A stretch of 64,000 bases of DNA from Lepas anatifera (taxonomy: Eukaryota; Arthropoda; Thecostraca; Lepadidae): positions 496,001 through 560,000 of the forward strand of contig JAOTON010001253.1 of the NCBI GenBank assembly GCA_034440635.1. Direction: 5' to 3'. The stretch's first letter is position 1; each line of letters opens with the position of its first letter. The notes under the pieces are model-generated. The model was given only the letters and a program-made list of their open reading frames with translations. It was not told the origin of the DNA and searched no databases. This document shows positions 33,194 to 44,499 of the stretch, in pieces. Position numbers and translations under genes: made by a program.

Positions 33194-33218
33194 ATACGCT
33201 TGCTTTCTGCAAGCGTAT
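33194..33218. repeat. Perfect 10-bp stem hairpin
   Basis: ATACGCTTGC and GCAAGCGTAT flank a TTTCT loop. Function unknown. Confidence 0.85.
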
Positions 33219-36012
33219 CGCGAACGGAGAGCCGCCCTTCCCGGGGCTTTCTGCTTTTCGTTGAGTGGTGTCTAAGCTGGGCGCGTAGTGGAGACGAAAT
33301 CTGACTGAATTACGCCGTGAAAATGTTCACTCTTCCACAAACGACAAGTTTCGGATCTAGGGAGGTGGTAAATCAAAGATGTGCGGCACACTACAAGTCT
33401 AAATTTATTCATTATTTTTCCAGGCTTTGTACACGTTAACTTTAAGCGCTCCTTGATTCTAAGGTTTAGATATATGTCTTGCTCTTTGATAAAAGTGTCA
33501 TCCTGATGGCTTTTTTTCCTTTTTCATCTATAACTTTTTTGTAGCGCGATTCCTTCCAGTTCTCTTATCATATGCAGATAGTGCGTTTGCTTTACCATTC
33601 CAATCCCAAATTTTGTAGCACTGGCCCATTTCAAGGGCAGAGACTCGGCACCAAAAATGTTGAGGCGTCGGAGGTACTGTAGAAGTTCGGGTAAAAAGAA
33701 TTGGTACCTTTCAGGGCGGAGTTGACGCGGTGTTACTTTTTATCTTTCTGTTCACACACGCGGTTCGAGGCAAAGTGCAACAGCTAAAAAGTATGGCTTT
33801 ACAAGCTCGCGAGTATTTCTTAACCTATATATCTGGATGTATATTTTCATAAACGTCGGGATGAGGAGGCCCGGTGACTAGGCGCAACAACTCAGGGAGC
33901 CAAAGCCCCGTTGAGGATTCTGTCCGTCCAGCGGTAGCAGCGCGGGGTGCAGAAAGTACGGAGTCACGCTCTGCAGATTGCGATTGGGACACGCCCACGC
34001 TACGCTCGCTTATATTTCCGCTAGTCGTGTCCAGAAAGAGTGCCCCGTTCTGGTGATAGACTCATCGGGAAACATGTCCTGGTGGAATGTTGGGACTTGA
34101 AATAATGGGGGTCTTGTTATCTACGAGGGTCTCCCACACTGGATTTGCTCCTTGGGAGCATCTGTCTGTGAGTTCATCATCATAATGTATCATCTGGAGA
34201 GTGTTGGACTTGGTTGTAATGTCGCCTACTCTCCGTCGTAGTCGTTTCAGTTACTTGTATAAAATATGCTGACCTGCCTGTGTGGGTGATGGCTGAATCC
34301 TAATTACTATTTTACACCCACCTGGTATTTTATGTGCCATGTTGGTGTTATAGATGACGGAGCCGGAGCTTGACCAGATTTTCGTCTTCTTTTTCACTAT
34401 CATCTATGCCTTTCGGCGCGCCCTAAACACCACAGATGCTAATAGCAATAATGATAATGGAATAAGAAATAAACGGTGGGCCTCCCTCCACTTTCATGAA
34501 AATTCCCCCATTTTTGTCAAACTGGGGAAAAGCTTGACGATATCAAGCAGTCAGAATCCTACGAGCTTTGGATTCTAGAAGTGAGGTTTTCTTGTCAGCA
34601 GGAGATGGTTAATTACTTGGTAAATATCGTTGTTCTGCGTCAATTCGTTCTTACATTATTTAGGGAAACCAGGAGGGCTGGTGAATTTCGTTCCCTCCTT
34701 GGGGCATTGGGACATTGCGACAAATTTGGCCCTTCGCTGCTTGGGGATCCGATCGGACCTCCTCACCTTGGTGTTTTTCTTCAAATTTTATTTTATTTAT
34801 TTATTTTATTTTTATTTATTAATATATATCACCAACAGGCGGTGCCCACTGACAGGTGAAGTCAAGCAGCTAAAACACAGCTAAAATAGTTCCAAGCCGA
34901 TTCAAATGAGATGCACATCGCTTTGTAGGCCTCTAGGATAATCAATTTGGAAACTTATGACCAAAAATTGGCATCAGTTCAGGTCAGCTCAACGAGTTGT
35001 AAAGCCATTTCTAAACACATGTAAGGTGATTCTGTTCTTCTGAAATGAGGCCGATAAAACGATGCTATTTTACTGTCTTCTTCTCTATCAACTTTTTTAG
35101 GATCTTACGTTAGTCCCACGAGGCATCTGAACAGCCTAAGAAATACTCGGCGCATGAAACAAAAAAAAACAATGTGGATTAGCACTGCACACTTAAGATG
35201 AACGTTTGGACTGCGGCTAGCAAAAGTGGCACCACCGGCGTCGCCCGAGTCACACCAGCTCTCACAGCCCACCAACCATGAAAGCGATCGACCGCTGGCG
35301 CGTGCCACCCCCTCCCCCCACCCCCTACCCCTCAGCAGGCAAACACACACCTTTGTGGGCTGAGACCCCTGTATCACGGGCAGCGAGGTGCGTGAACCGG
35401 TCACTTCACCAGCCGACAGGCCGCGTAATGAGATTATCGGCTCACATGTCCTTATGACACGACCCAACTTTATTGATATATTAGCGAAGTGGATGAGTGC
35501 CAGTCTTGACAGGTTACTGTCAAATTTGGACAATCACGTTGGACTGAGTTATTTCGTGAAGATTAAAGAGGTGTACTCTTTAATAAAAGTCAAGATGATC
35601 TTCAGCGGAAGGCAATGCCTATCGGCTTCAGCTTGCTGCCGGTTTCCATCTATAATCAGCACTTTCAGGTCAGCCACCAGAGGCCATGAGCCGAGTCAGT
35701 TACAGCAGCTCCAAGCATCTGTTAATCAATTGATGAGCTCTGCCCAGTCTAATGGCAAACAGCGCTCGTTGTACGCTGTGCCGTAATCGGATTTTCACCC
35801 TTATTGCCCTCTCTTTTGTTCCCTGCGTCAAGCAATCGTGCGTGCGCACCATGACCTGCGGGTTAAAAACACGTGTTTTATGATTTGAGGATCGTCCTCT
35901 GTGACGAAGGCTTTTCTTGTTGTTCTCTATACGAATAAGAGCGTATGACTTGACAGAAACGCCGTTGCATCCATTTCGCAGGCTTTTTTATATTGAAACG
36001 TTTTAAGTTTAG
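33219..36012. other. No recognisable gene
   Basis: Mixed sequence. The T/A-rich run at about 34785-34820 (TTTATTTATTTA type) could be the tail of a minus-strand retroposon. Overlapping ORFs at 35105-35786 on both strands are not recognisable. 34900-35000 has weak similarity to the AGGTCA-rich family. Confidence 0.35.
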
Positions 36013-36020
36013 GCGGACAC

Positions 36021-36169
36021 CAGTGGCAGATCCAGGGGAGGCGGGCCTAAGCCCCCCCCCAATGTCCGAGCCCCTACAGGTGATATATAGGCGAGGGGCT
36101 GCCCAAGGTACTGGCGGGTGAGGCTCGAGCCATCTAGTCCCCCTAAATGAATTCTTGGATCTGCCGCTG
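36021..36169. mobile_element. Short hAT MITE
   Basis: Inverted ends CAGTGGCAGATCCAGG and TTGGATCTGCCGCTG enclose 149 bp. The flanks GCGGACAC (36013-36020) and GGGGACGC (36170-36177) agree at six of eight positions, a decayed 8-bp duplication. Confidence 0.75.
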
Positions 36170-36177
36170 GGGGACGC

Positions 36178-36899
36178 GCAAGGCATCTGTTTTGGTATGC
36201 ATGGACCAGCTGAGAATCCGCTTCAGAGCGTAACGCCTCAAAAAGCTGGGACACAGGCGCCTGTGCTGATTAGCGACCAACTGCGCATGCAGCAGTGGTG
36301 TGGTTCTGGCTTCACTTCCACACTTCGTGTTCATTGGGACACGGGAAGTATCTTTCCCAGGATTTCCCAGGACCAACTTAGGATCTTCCCCGTGTCTGTG
36401 GACCCTGACAACAGCTGACTATGCAACAGCTGATTTTGGACCGATGGTGCTGCCATCTGTGTCAAAATTTAATGGTAACTATATAACCTCACAAAATCAG
36501 CGGTAGTTCTTAATCAACCATAGCCTTTGCAATAAAGTAATATGAAAATAGAAAGGAAATATCAATGTCACGCGTCAGTCAGAGAATATGTTAAGAAATA
36601 AACTTTGCACGGTTTCTATTATCGTTCAAGTGGACCAATTATTCAGATTCACCTTCGCTAGGACTCCGCTCTAAACATATTTTCCCCTGAAACGGCACCA
36701 GACACAGGGGCAGATCCAGGATTTCCTCACGGAGGGGGCGAATTCAAGACTCGGGGGCCCGTCGTTTGGGGGGGCGACGAAAAAAAGTTAAATGTGATGG
36801 AACTTAGCTTTTTACAACAACAAAAAATGGAGCCCCATGCCCAACCCGGGGTCATTTTACAGGTTACCACCAGACCTACACGCTCGCACGCACTATATA
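36178..36899. other. Non-coding; one MITE end
   Basis: At about 36708 CACAGGGGCAGATCCAGG starts a G-rich stretch like a hAT MITE end, but no partner end is seen before the element at 36908. Confidence 0.35.
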
Positions 36900-37892
36900 G
36901 TCAGTATTAGGGCTGATAATCCCGGGATCGGGATCCCGGGATCCTGGGATTGTGTTAATCCCGAATCCCGGGATTATATATTTCTGAATCCCGGGATCCC
37001 GATATTTTCCAACACTAAAAATAGCGTGGAAAGCGTCGTTGATAGTAATAAAAATCGTTATAGAATCCAAAAACGTGCTACAGCGTTGTTTTATGCTTAA
37101 TATTTTACCTACCTGAAATGTTCAAACACAAGAAAACTGCATGTACGTAGATTATACCTGGCATCGCTTCACAGTTCACACCGTGTCAGTTTCTCTGTCA
37201 GAGCTCGAGCCTGAAAAGTAAAAAAAATGTTTTTTTAACGACCCTAACGAGACATGCATCGCGATCGAAAAGAACCAGACGCATGGCTTTAATATATTAC
37301 AATTGACCCCTGGGGTGTCACAACTGACCCTTGATGGGGTCAGATGTAACATTTGAAGGAAGTATTTCAAAGCCAAGTTATGTAGCTATGTACTAGCCAA
37401 GCAAAGACCAATCAATGTTTTTATTTTGGTATAGTGCTACATCTGCCAGATAGCCAAAATGTCAAGGCTGCTGAAAATATAATGACAATATTTCTGGCAC
37501 AAAGCATTGCCCTTCCTGAAGCAGAAAAGTAAGAATCGTTACAGTTGTCCCCGGTCTCCCCTATCAACTTTACAGAAAAAGTAATGCAACGATCTCACTC
37601 TAAATTTCACATATGCTAACAACACAATAATAATAAATGGGCTAAGCACTTCACACCGGCACACCAGTAACCAGTCTGACGCGCTTTGACTACACTGTGT
37701 CCCGCCTAATCCACGAACGAGCTCTGAGCGCTGACAACGTGCATCTGTTTTAAATTAGTTTTATGTGTGATCACCTTTGTTTTATTGCTTTTTAGGTTTT
37801 CTTGTGATTTTTACTCTTTTATCTTTTTATCTCCTGCTACACCCAATTGACGATGGAATATGAAAAGCCTCTCCTGTATGAGGATGTTCTGA

Positions 37893-37921
37893 AATATACA
37901 TACATACATACATACATACAA
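37893..37921. repeat. (ACAT)n microsatellite
   Basis: Six to seven tandem TACA/ACAT units within the hAT element. Confidence 0.95.
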
Positions 37922-38397
37922 CCGACCACGTCTGAAATGAGAGCATCATGCAGTGCCACGGTTCTGGCTGGTGGGGGCTTCTGCTCGGATAGAAAACGAT
38001 TTTTGATTGGTTTTAGGCTATTTCCTGCGTTGTGGCTAGTTAAATTGATGCTGAGGCTACTTAGCCGGGATTTCCCGCAACTACTTGCTTTGTTACGTTT
38101 TTGCACGATGGAGTAGACGACTACTGATGGTAGTTTTTGAATACAATTTTTGTGGATTGTCGGTTTGGGACGAGCAATAGAACAAACCTATTATTAACGG
38201 GTGGTATTCTGTTTTATTTTCGTTAGGTGAGTTTTTTATTAAGTTTTAAGCAAGACTTGTCTTTTTACTGGGGGGCCAATTTCCCGGCACTGGGGGGGCA
38301 TTTCGGCCGACAGGGGGGCCAATTGGCCCCCAGTTAACATGTTAAAAATGACCTGGGACAGATTCATGCTTCCGAAGTAGTTGTAGATGCAGAAGCG

Positions 38398-38754
38398 ATG
38401 GACGTTGATGATCCTCAGCCAGCACAGTCGCTTCAATCGATGCTTCAACAGGCTCTAGATAAGATAAGAGTTCCAGAGCCATATCACAGTTCAAGTGCAT
38501 CCAGGCTAAGTCTCTCCAATCCTTCGCTTATGACCAAGGCCATTAGGAAAGAGTTGGAAAACCTGCCTGCCTCTGGAAGAACGGGTATGATAGCTCTGTC
38601 CTACAGTTGGCTCAAGGACATAGCCCCTACGAGTGTTGACTCGGAACGTGTGTTTTCAACTGTCGGGACTATCGTCACTAAAGAACGGTCGAGTCTCGGC
38701 GACGAAGCTGTTGATGCCCTTTGCTTCTTCAAGTGCTACTATCGTGGCAGGTGA
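38398..38754 (+). pseudogene. hAT transposase C-terminal dimerisation domain
   Basis: The 118-residue frame ends with LKDIAPTSVDSERVFSTVGT followed by IVTKERSSLGDEAVDALCFF, the signature of the hAT C-terminal dimerisation domain ('A-T-S-x-x-S-E-R-x-F-S' and 'R-x-x-L-x-x-x-x-x-x-x-L-x-F'). In intact hAT transposases this domain closes a protein of 600-800 residues and contributes a catalytic glutamate and an insertion-domain contact upstream; here everything N-terminal is missing. The frame is also open for about 45 bases before the ATG. It stops properly about 390 bases before the right end of its element, so the fragment is in its native place. Related domesticated domains occur in host genes, but the intact termini make a transposon remnant the better reading. 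Confidence 0.9.
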
Positions 38755-39156
38755 CTTGTGTGACCAGGACACAATAGGCCGGGTCACAATAGGTCAATAC
38801 CTCTATTGTAATATGACTCGAAATATAACCAAGAAATATATTTTGTCAATATCATTTATATCTTTATTTGTTTTGGGGAGCAGAGCATTTTATTCTGTTT
38901 AGTGTCCATATGAAGTTTCATGTGCATTCCGCATGGTGTGAATAGTATGCTATAAGTTATCCTTAACGGGAAATATTTACTATGCTGTTAAAAATACGCC
39001 ACATACGTTATCTAAAGCAGACACTAATTTTCGACATGTTTATTAAAAAAAATTGCCCAATCCCGGGATCCCGGGATATCCCGGGATTGAGGGTCGATGA
39101 ATCCCGGGATCCCGGGATTGCAAAAATGTCCCGGGATTATCAGCCCTAGTCAGTAT

Positions 39157-39657
39157 ATACATATATCGACAGGGCTTTCCATTCATAGCACCCTTGGGGG
39201 GGCAGCTGTGGCGGAAGGCGTTTCTTTCCAGTGCTTAAGGTCGGCCCAAGGTGGGGGCGATCACCCCATCGCCCCCACCTTGGGTCCACCCCTGACCAGA
39301 CAACTCTGGTCGGGGGCGATCAGCCTTGGAGGTCGATGAGCCTTGGAGGTCCACACATGATGTCAGGCTTACCGAAGGTCAGAAAAGATTCTCAAATTGG
39401 CCATCAACCCCACGTTTACGAAATCTAGGACTAACATCTTAAGCACGTTTTGATTGATTAAATTGACTATTTTGGTTTCGACTCCGGCTCCGACCAATCA
39501 CAGCTATTTTGAGAAGTTGCGCTGCTATATGGAGAGTTTATCTCATGCTCTGAAACACAAGTTTCAAATACAGTCATGCGTCGTATTCTGTATTCTCTTA
39601 TAAAAAACGAGCCAAACACTAAACAATACGCAGAGCCGAACAAGTTTCTCGCAAGGC
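39157..39657. other. No recognisable gene
   Basis: Short G/C-rich inverted segments near 39230-39300 (GCGATCACCCCATCGCCCCC type) look like MITE sequence; nothing is coded. Confidence 0.35.
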
Positions 39658-40116
39658 TTAAAGGGAATGTGGCACCTTCACAACGTGATTTTAACTGAGG
39701 TAGCCAAGTTGTAAAGCAGGTCGGAAAACCCGGTACTCCATATTTCATTTGTCTTGGAACTCGATATTTCCGTAGAAAAAAAGCTAAAACCTACCTGACA
39801 CCAGCCCCCCATCAGCCCGTCGCCGGGCGGCCATTGTTGTGAGCTGCTGGTGTGACGACATATGCTGACGTCACGATGAGCATCAGCCAATCGAAGCCCT
39901 TGAAGCGTTTCAAGTATGGTAGTGGTTGCCAGATCGTGACATCATCCACAGGCTGGTATTTATTTCTTTTTCTAGAGGAGTATTTTTAAAAACAAAATAT
40001 TGAGCCTATTGTACATTTTTCAGAAAAAAACATGAGTGGTTTCATCATTCTTGGCTAAAAGTACGCCTAATTTCACTAAATTCCAGGATTCGACCAAGGT
40101 GCCACATTCCCTTTAA
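39658..40116. mobile_element. TTAA MITE family A, complete copy
   Basis: TTAA at 39658-39661 and 40113-40116 flank ends AGGGAATGTGGCACCTT and AAGGTGCCACATTCCCT, a perfect 17-bp inverted repeat. Exact TTAA flanks are the piggyBac-type target signature. It is closely similar to 49981-50435 and to the partial copy at 1-364. Confidence 0.92.
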
Positions 40117-40582
40117 AGTAATTGATAGTTTCTGTCCCAAAAGATACATATTAGCTGGTTGCTGTGAGCGGGATATACTGATCTGATTCTGAACAAATGG
40201 CAGGTAGCGACACTGCTCACCGTGATCGGGTGTGCCTGACCGCTTGCTTGCTAGACAAATGCTTACTTGAGAAAATCAGTCACCTTTCAGAAAGAGAGTC
40301 AGGCAGTATTATGTCCTTCGACCACGACAAATAAACAGTGATGTCGAGTTCAGAACAAAGCTAAGAGCTAAGCTGGAATTCTTTAAGGAGACTGAAAATG
40401 TGGTTGATGGCCAATAGCCACAGTAGCGCCCAAGAACGAAAATGTCACACGACTTGCTTAACATTACACACAGAAGAGTCATCCAGGAGTCCTAAATACA
40501 CAGATCAAGCAGACTGAGGACCACACAGGTGTCAATCCAGGCAGGATGAGAGCTCTCCAGTGCATTTCAGGGAACTCTTACC
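40117..40582. other. No recognisable feature
   Basis: No element boundary or coding signal seen. Confidence 0.35.
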
Positions 40583-40790
40583 CACTGGCGGATTCAAGGG
40601 GGGAAATGGGTCGTGGCCCCCACCTAAGTCCAAAACAGCATCTTTTGTCCCTCCCCTTCTCATTAGGACCAAATGTTCGCCGTTTTCTTCAAAAGCACTA
40701 TGGTTTTATATATGTATTTTTCAATTTAGCCCCATCCCCTACGTTGGTGTGGCCCCCCCACCCCTAAATTTGTTCCTGGATCCGCCAATG
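40583..40790. mobile_element. Probable hAT MITE
   Basis: CACTGGCGGATTCAAGG at 40583 is mirrored by CCTGGATCCGCCAATG ending at 40790, resembling the CAGTGGCGGATCC family. Flanks match at only five of eight positions, so a target duplication is not secure. Confidence 0.55.
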
Positions 40791-40811
40791 CCTCTACCTA
40801 TGTATTCTCAC

Positions 40812-41232
40812 CAGGCGCGCACCCAGGATTTTCGTAAGGGGTGGGCCCGGCTGACGAGGGGGCGCCAGGGGGCGCCGATATCCCCCAGGGGCGCATTTGC
40901 TATCCAGGGTTGCCTTTCTATCCAAGGTGCGCCTATGCTATCCACGGGCGCCTTTGCTCTTGGGGGGCGCCTTTTTCTGTCCAGGGGCGCCTGTGCTATC
41001 CAGGGGGCGCCTATGCTTTCCAGGGGGCGCCTTTGCCCATTAAAAGGGCGCCTTTATGCTATCCAGGGTCACCTTGGCTCTAGGGGCGCGTCTTTTTCTA
41101 TCCAGGGGCTGGCCAAGTATTGTTAAAATCCATGTCGGGCGCCTTCGGCGCCCGACACGGGCGGGGGCGCCACTTTAGAGCCGAAGCGTAAGGGGGGCCC
41201 GGGCCCGCTGGCCCCCCTTGGGTGCGCCACTG
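40812..41232. mobile_element. hAT MITE carrying its own minisatellite
   Basis: Ends CAGGCGCGCACCCAGG and CCTTGGGTGCGCCACTG are flanked by the perfect 8-bp repeat ATTCTCAC (40804-40811 and 41233-41240). The interior (about 40900-41110) is a tandem array of roughly 20-26-base units of the form GGGCGCCTTTGCTATCCAGG, followed by a perfect hairpin (GTCGGGCGCC ... GGCGCCCGAC) at about 41133-41155. The ORF spanning it is a composition effect. Confidence 0.93.
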
Positions 41233-41240
41233 ATTCTCAC

Positions 41241-41813
41241 GGTAGATTTTTACAGGTCTGCCGGGAAGCAGCGATCTGCCACGCCCGTATATTCGTCCTG
41301 TCCAGACTGCTGCCCGGATGTGCACGTGGGACACCGGTGAGCTGATCTTCATGTTATACTGTGCCGCCAAACTCGTCCAGGCGCGTGGCCTTGGAAAGAT
41401 ACTGTGCCGCATGACTACTTAGTTCTGCGGCACAGTACATCTCTCCGTACTTCTATAGAGAAAAACGCTGGTAAAAAGGTTCCACAAAGCTTCCACACTA
41501 GGCTCGGCTCGAATGGCAAGCTCACCCTCACTTGACTTGCTTGCACGTGCGACGAAGGCGTGGGTTACAGGGGACTTCCCTGGCAACTATTGAACCGACG
41601 ACACGCCAACCCCACAACATTTCGACATCAACCCTGTTTTTTCATGTTTCCCTACTATCTGCAAGGATCCTACGTATATATTCCAAATTCAAGCGCTGAC
41701 CAGGTGTAATGGCAGCGTTTTTAGCAACAGCCAGCATGTTGAAAAGTTACCTCTCCACCCTCCCCTTGATCATCACGAGCCCGAGTTTGCCTCCTAGTAA
41801 AAATTCCGTAGTG
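41241..41813. other. No recognisable feature
   Basis: No gene or element recognised. Confidence 0.35.
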
Positions 41814-41815
41814 TA

Positions 41816-42648
41816 GGGGAAGTCCGTGCAAGAGTACGCACTTAACTTTCTAAAGGCTTTCACTTTTCTCCTATAAGTCTAACAGCTAAAATGTTTATGT
41901 GGTTGTTTAGCCTTTAGAATTGTCTATGCATGGTCCATGTTTCAACTCGATGTCTCTGAAAGGAACTCGCCACGAGCCAATCAAAAATAAAAAGTCACGT
42001 GCGTACTCTTGCCGGAGTGGGTCGGTAAGAGTACGCAAGAGAGGAGGCTGGAGTACGCATTGATGCCCCGCTGTGCTTTAGGTGCATATGCCATGTCGCG
42101 AATTTTTGTCGCCAAACTAGGCGATTGTATGATTTTATATCGTTCTGAATATACAATAAGTATGTTGTAACGTTTGGTTTTCCAAATATGAAGTACGGAC
42201 TCTGTTCCGAGCGAAAATTAAATTTTCCTATCTCTTGAGCATGCGCACTCTTGCACAATGGTCTATGGTCGTGCTCTTGCCGGACATGCTCCCGTGGGAA
42301 GAAAGTCTTCATAAACATGTTGGCAAGCATTTTAGCATAAGCTCCGATCCTGGAGCACACTCCTAGCTTAGCTTTCTTACTGATGGGAGAACGTAATACA
42401 ATACTTTTGATAACAGAAGCATGGTCTACAAGTTTACCCAGTTAAGAAATATTACTTCAAGGGTGCCCAGAAACTTATTTTGCTCTGTACTCCCGCGGAA
42501 AGAACAGGAGCGCGTTGAATTTTGGTGTGCAGCCTAGGCACTGACCTTACTTTTTATGCCAGGGTATCCACCATCTCAGTGGCTGCTAAGTAACCAAAAC
42601 AGCTGCTGCGTACTCTTATCTCCTGCGTACTCTTACCCGCCCTTACCC
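41816..42648. mobile_element. TA-flanked MITE, family B, copy 1
   Basis: The element sits between TA dinucleotides (41814-41815 and 42649-42650). Its 25-bp ends, starting GGGGAAGTCCGTGCAAGAG at the left, pair as inverted repeats with about 20 matches; AAGAGTACGCA is exact on both sides. A near-identical 835-bp copy lies at 61947-62781, which defines both ends. TA targets suggest a Tc1/mariner-type mobiliser. The motif TGCGTACTCTT recurs inside in both orientations. No transposase gene is present. Confidence 0.85.
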
Positions 42649-42650
42649 TA

Positions 42651-43450
42651 CCCCTGCTTACATGCAAGGAAATTTCTCAAAATGAGATTGATAGTTTGAC
42701 AGTACACATAGCGAGGTTGCCCAGATGCCAAATTAGTAATAAGCAGGCTCCCAAACCCCTACTAATAGCGTTTTTTTAATAAAACACGCTTAATTTGTAC
42801 TCGTACTCATTTGTGATGCAAATCAAAGAGGTTCAACCTGGCAGGGAGCACTACCAAAGTGTGATCCTATTTGACGTTACGCGATGTAGAGATTTATGCC
42901 TCGAGGAGAGGATAATTTGGTAACACGAATTATAATATATGCTGTTAATTCTAATAGCAGAGACGCAGTCATATCCATTATTTTTAATAAAGATTGCCCC
43001 TAAAGCGCTACAGTATGGAACTGCACCAAGATATCATATCCCCTGCACCGTGTGCACAGCGCAAGTTCAAAAGTAATCAGTCAAGGTAAAGCCCTCATTT
43101 TCCTCCCAACGGTTGCTATAGTGCCAGGTGGAGTGCACATTATTGGGAATATATATTATTGTGGCGTCCGAGGTCAATTACCTCGAATGATCTGGAACCT
43201 AAAATATCACAGAACATTGTGTGAGATCTTTCATCCATGACCTTTTTCCGTTTTCAGTGAATTCCCGATTTTTTTCGAAATTACGGCATTGATCAATGGG
43301 TCCCTAGCATGGTAAAGGTTTGGCACGTCTGCCCTCGTTTGACCTGAAAGATACTGACTCAGGTCAATAAAAATCGGCTACAATGTAGATAGCCGAGGCA
43401 AAAACCCCCAAAACGGATGTTTTTCTAGTCGTCTTGGTCAGGGGACCATT
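42651..43450. other. Non-coding; AGGTCA motifs at its end
   Basis: 43330-43440 resembles 3486-3590. No gene is seen. Confidence 0.35.
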
Positions 43451-44296
43451 TTAACACGCGCATTGACGGGGGTCTGAGCCACCTTCGCATTGACGGGGGC
43501 GGGTACCCCCCCCCCTAAGATCTCGAGAACCACGGTAGGTAGCGAAAAACGGTAAACGGCGTTGGGCTGCCCATCCACTTCTCCATCGAAAACATTTGAA
43601 TCATTTTTTTGTCAGGTCACATTTAAGGTCACGAGAGGTCAAAACATGCCCGTCATAGGGATAACATGTAAATTAAGTTTTTCGGCCATCAAATCTGAAC
43701 AAGTAAAGATAGAGCAAAACGACTTGAACTATATGAATCCTCTTAGCAAGCCGAATCGAATGATATATAATTTGACCTTGCTAGGTCAAATCAAGGATTT
43801 GACCTGACCTGAGGTCAGGTCAGGGTCAAATTATATAAAATGCATATCATTAGAACCGCAAAGCCCAGGCGAGTCTAATGCAGCTAAAATAAATGCTCTA
43901 TCACCATCCGTTACTGAGTTATTCCGTAAAAACCATTTTTCCCATGTATTTCCAATGGAGAGGTCATGCCTCGTACCTGACCTTAGGTCATCGATATCAA
44001 AATACCGGAACATATTTTAGAGAACTCGGTGGGGCCATTATGTGATATGAGTTTCAATCGGATAAGTTCACCCTGCTCCGACTTATGCTATCTTAAACTT
44101 TTTTTGAGGTCGGGTCACTTGATCTGTAATGGTGACCTGACCTGAGATGACCTAACCTTAAAATTTTCACAGAAGTTGTAAAAATGATGAGGGAAAAGGT
44201 ATACCAAGTACGGCGGCACTACGCGCCGCCGTTTTTCTGCTATCTCCGAAAAACCCGAGGGGGCGGGTACCCGCCCCCCGTCAATGCGCGTGTTAA
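43451..44296. mobile_element. TTAA element family C, complete
   Basis: TTAA at 43451-43454 and 44293-44296 flank the inverted ends CACGCGCATTGACGGGGG and CCCCCCGTCAATGCGCGTG. The interior is dense in GACCTGACCT/AGGTCAGGTCA. Near the right end is the inverted motif CGGCGGCACTACGCGCCGCCG, a hairpin-like motif shared with related elements. A second, truncated copy starts at 61534. No coding capacity. Confidence 0.88.
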
Positions 44297-44499
44297 GACC
44301 CCCTCTACTGCGCGTTTACGCCAAATCCATCTCCCCGGCGCGTGTTAAAGTTCTAAACGGCGTTCGCCCGGAGTTGAAGTTGTCCGCGTCCTGCCGACCT
44401 CGAGACTCGTGCCGACGGCGCTCAGCTGACGCCGCGACTCCACCACGCCCCGTCAGCCAACTGTCGTCAGCTGAGCTGGCACCAGCTGAGCGCACACTT

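Larger units (their letters stand above)
36908..39148 (+). mobile_element. hAT transposon with full termini, internally deleted
   Basis: Perfect 20-bp inverted ends TAGGGCTGATAATCCCGGGA and TCCCGGGATTATCAGCCCTA are flanked by the perfect 8-bp direct repeat GTCAGTAT (36900-36907 and 39149-39156). Both subterminal regions are arrays of CCCGGGAT-type palindromic motifs, presumed transposase binding sites. At 2,241 bp it is shorter than autonomous hAT elements, and only the last part of the transposase gene remains (38398-38754). A small MITE-like inverted repeat (CTGGGGGGCCAATT type, about 38269-38335) is inserted just upstream of the coding remnant. Confidence 0.95.

Noticed and set aside
40560..41126. 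188-codon ORF
   Set aside because: It spans two MITEs and an internal minisatellite; composition-driven.
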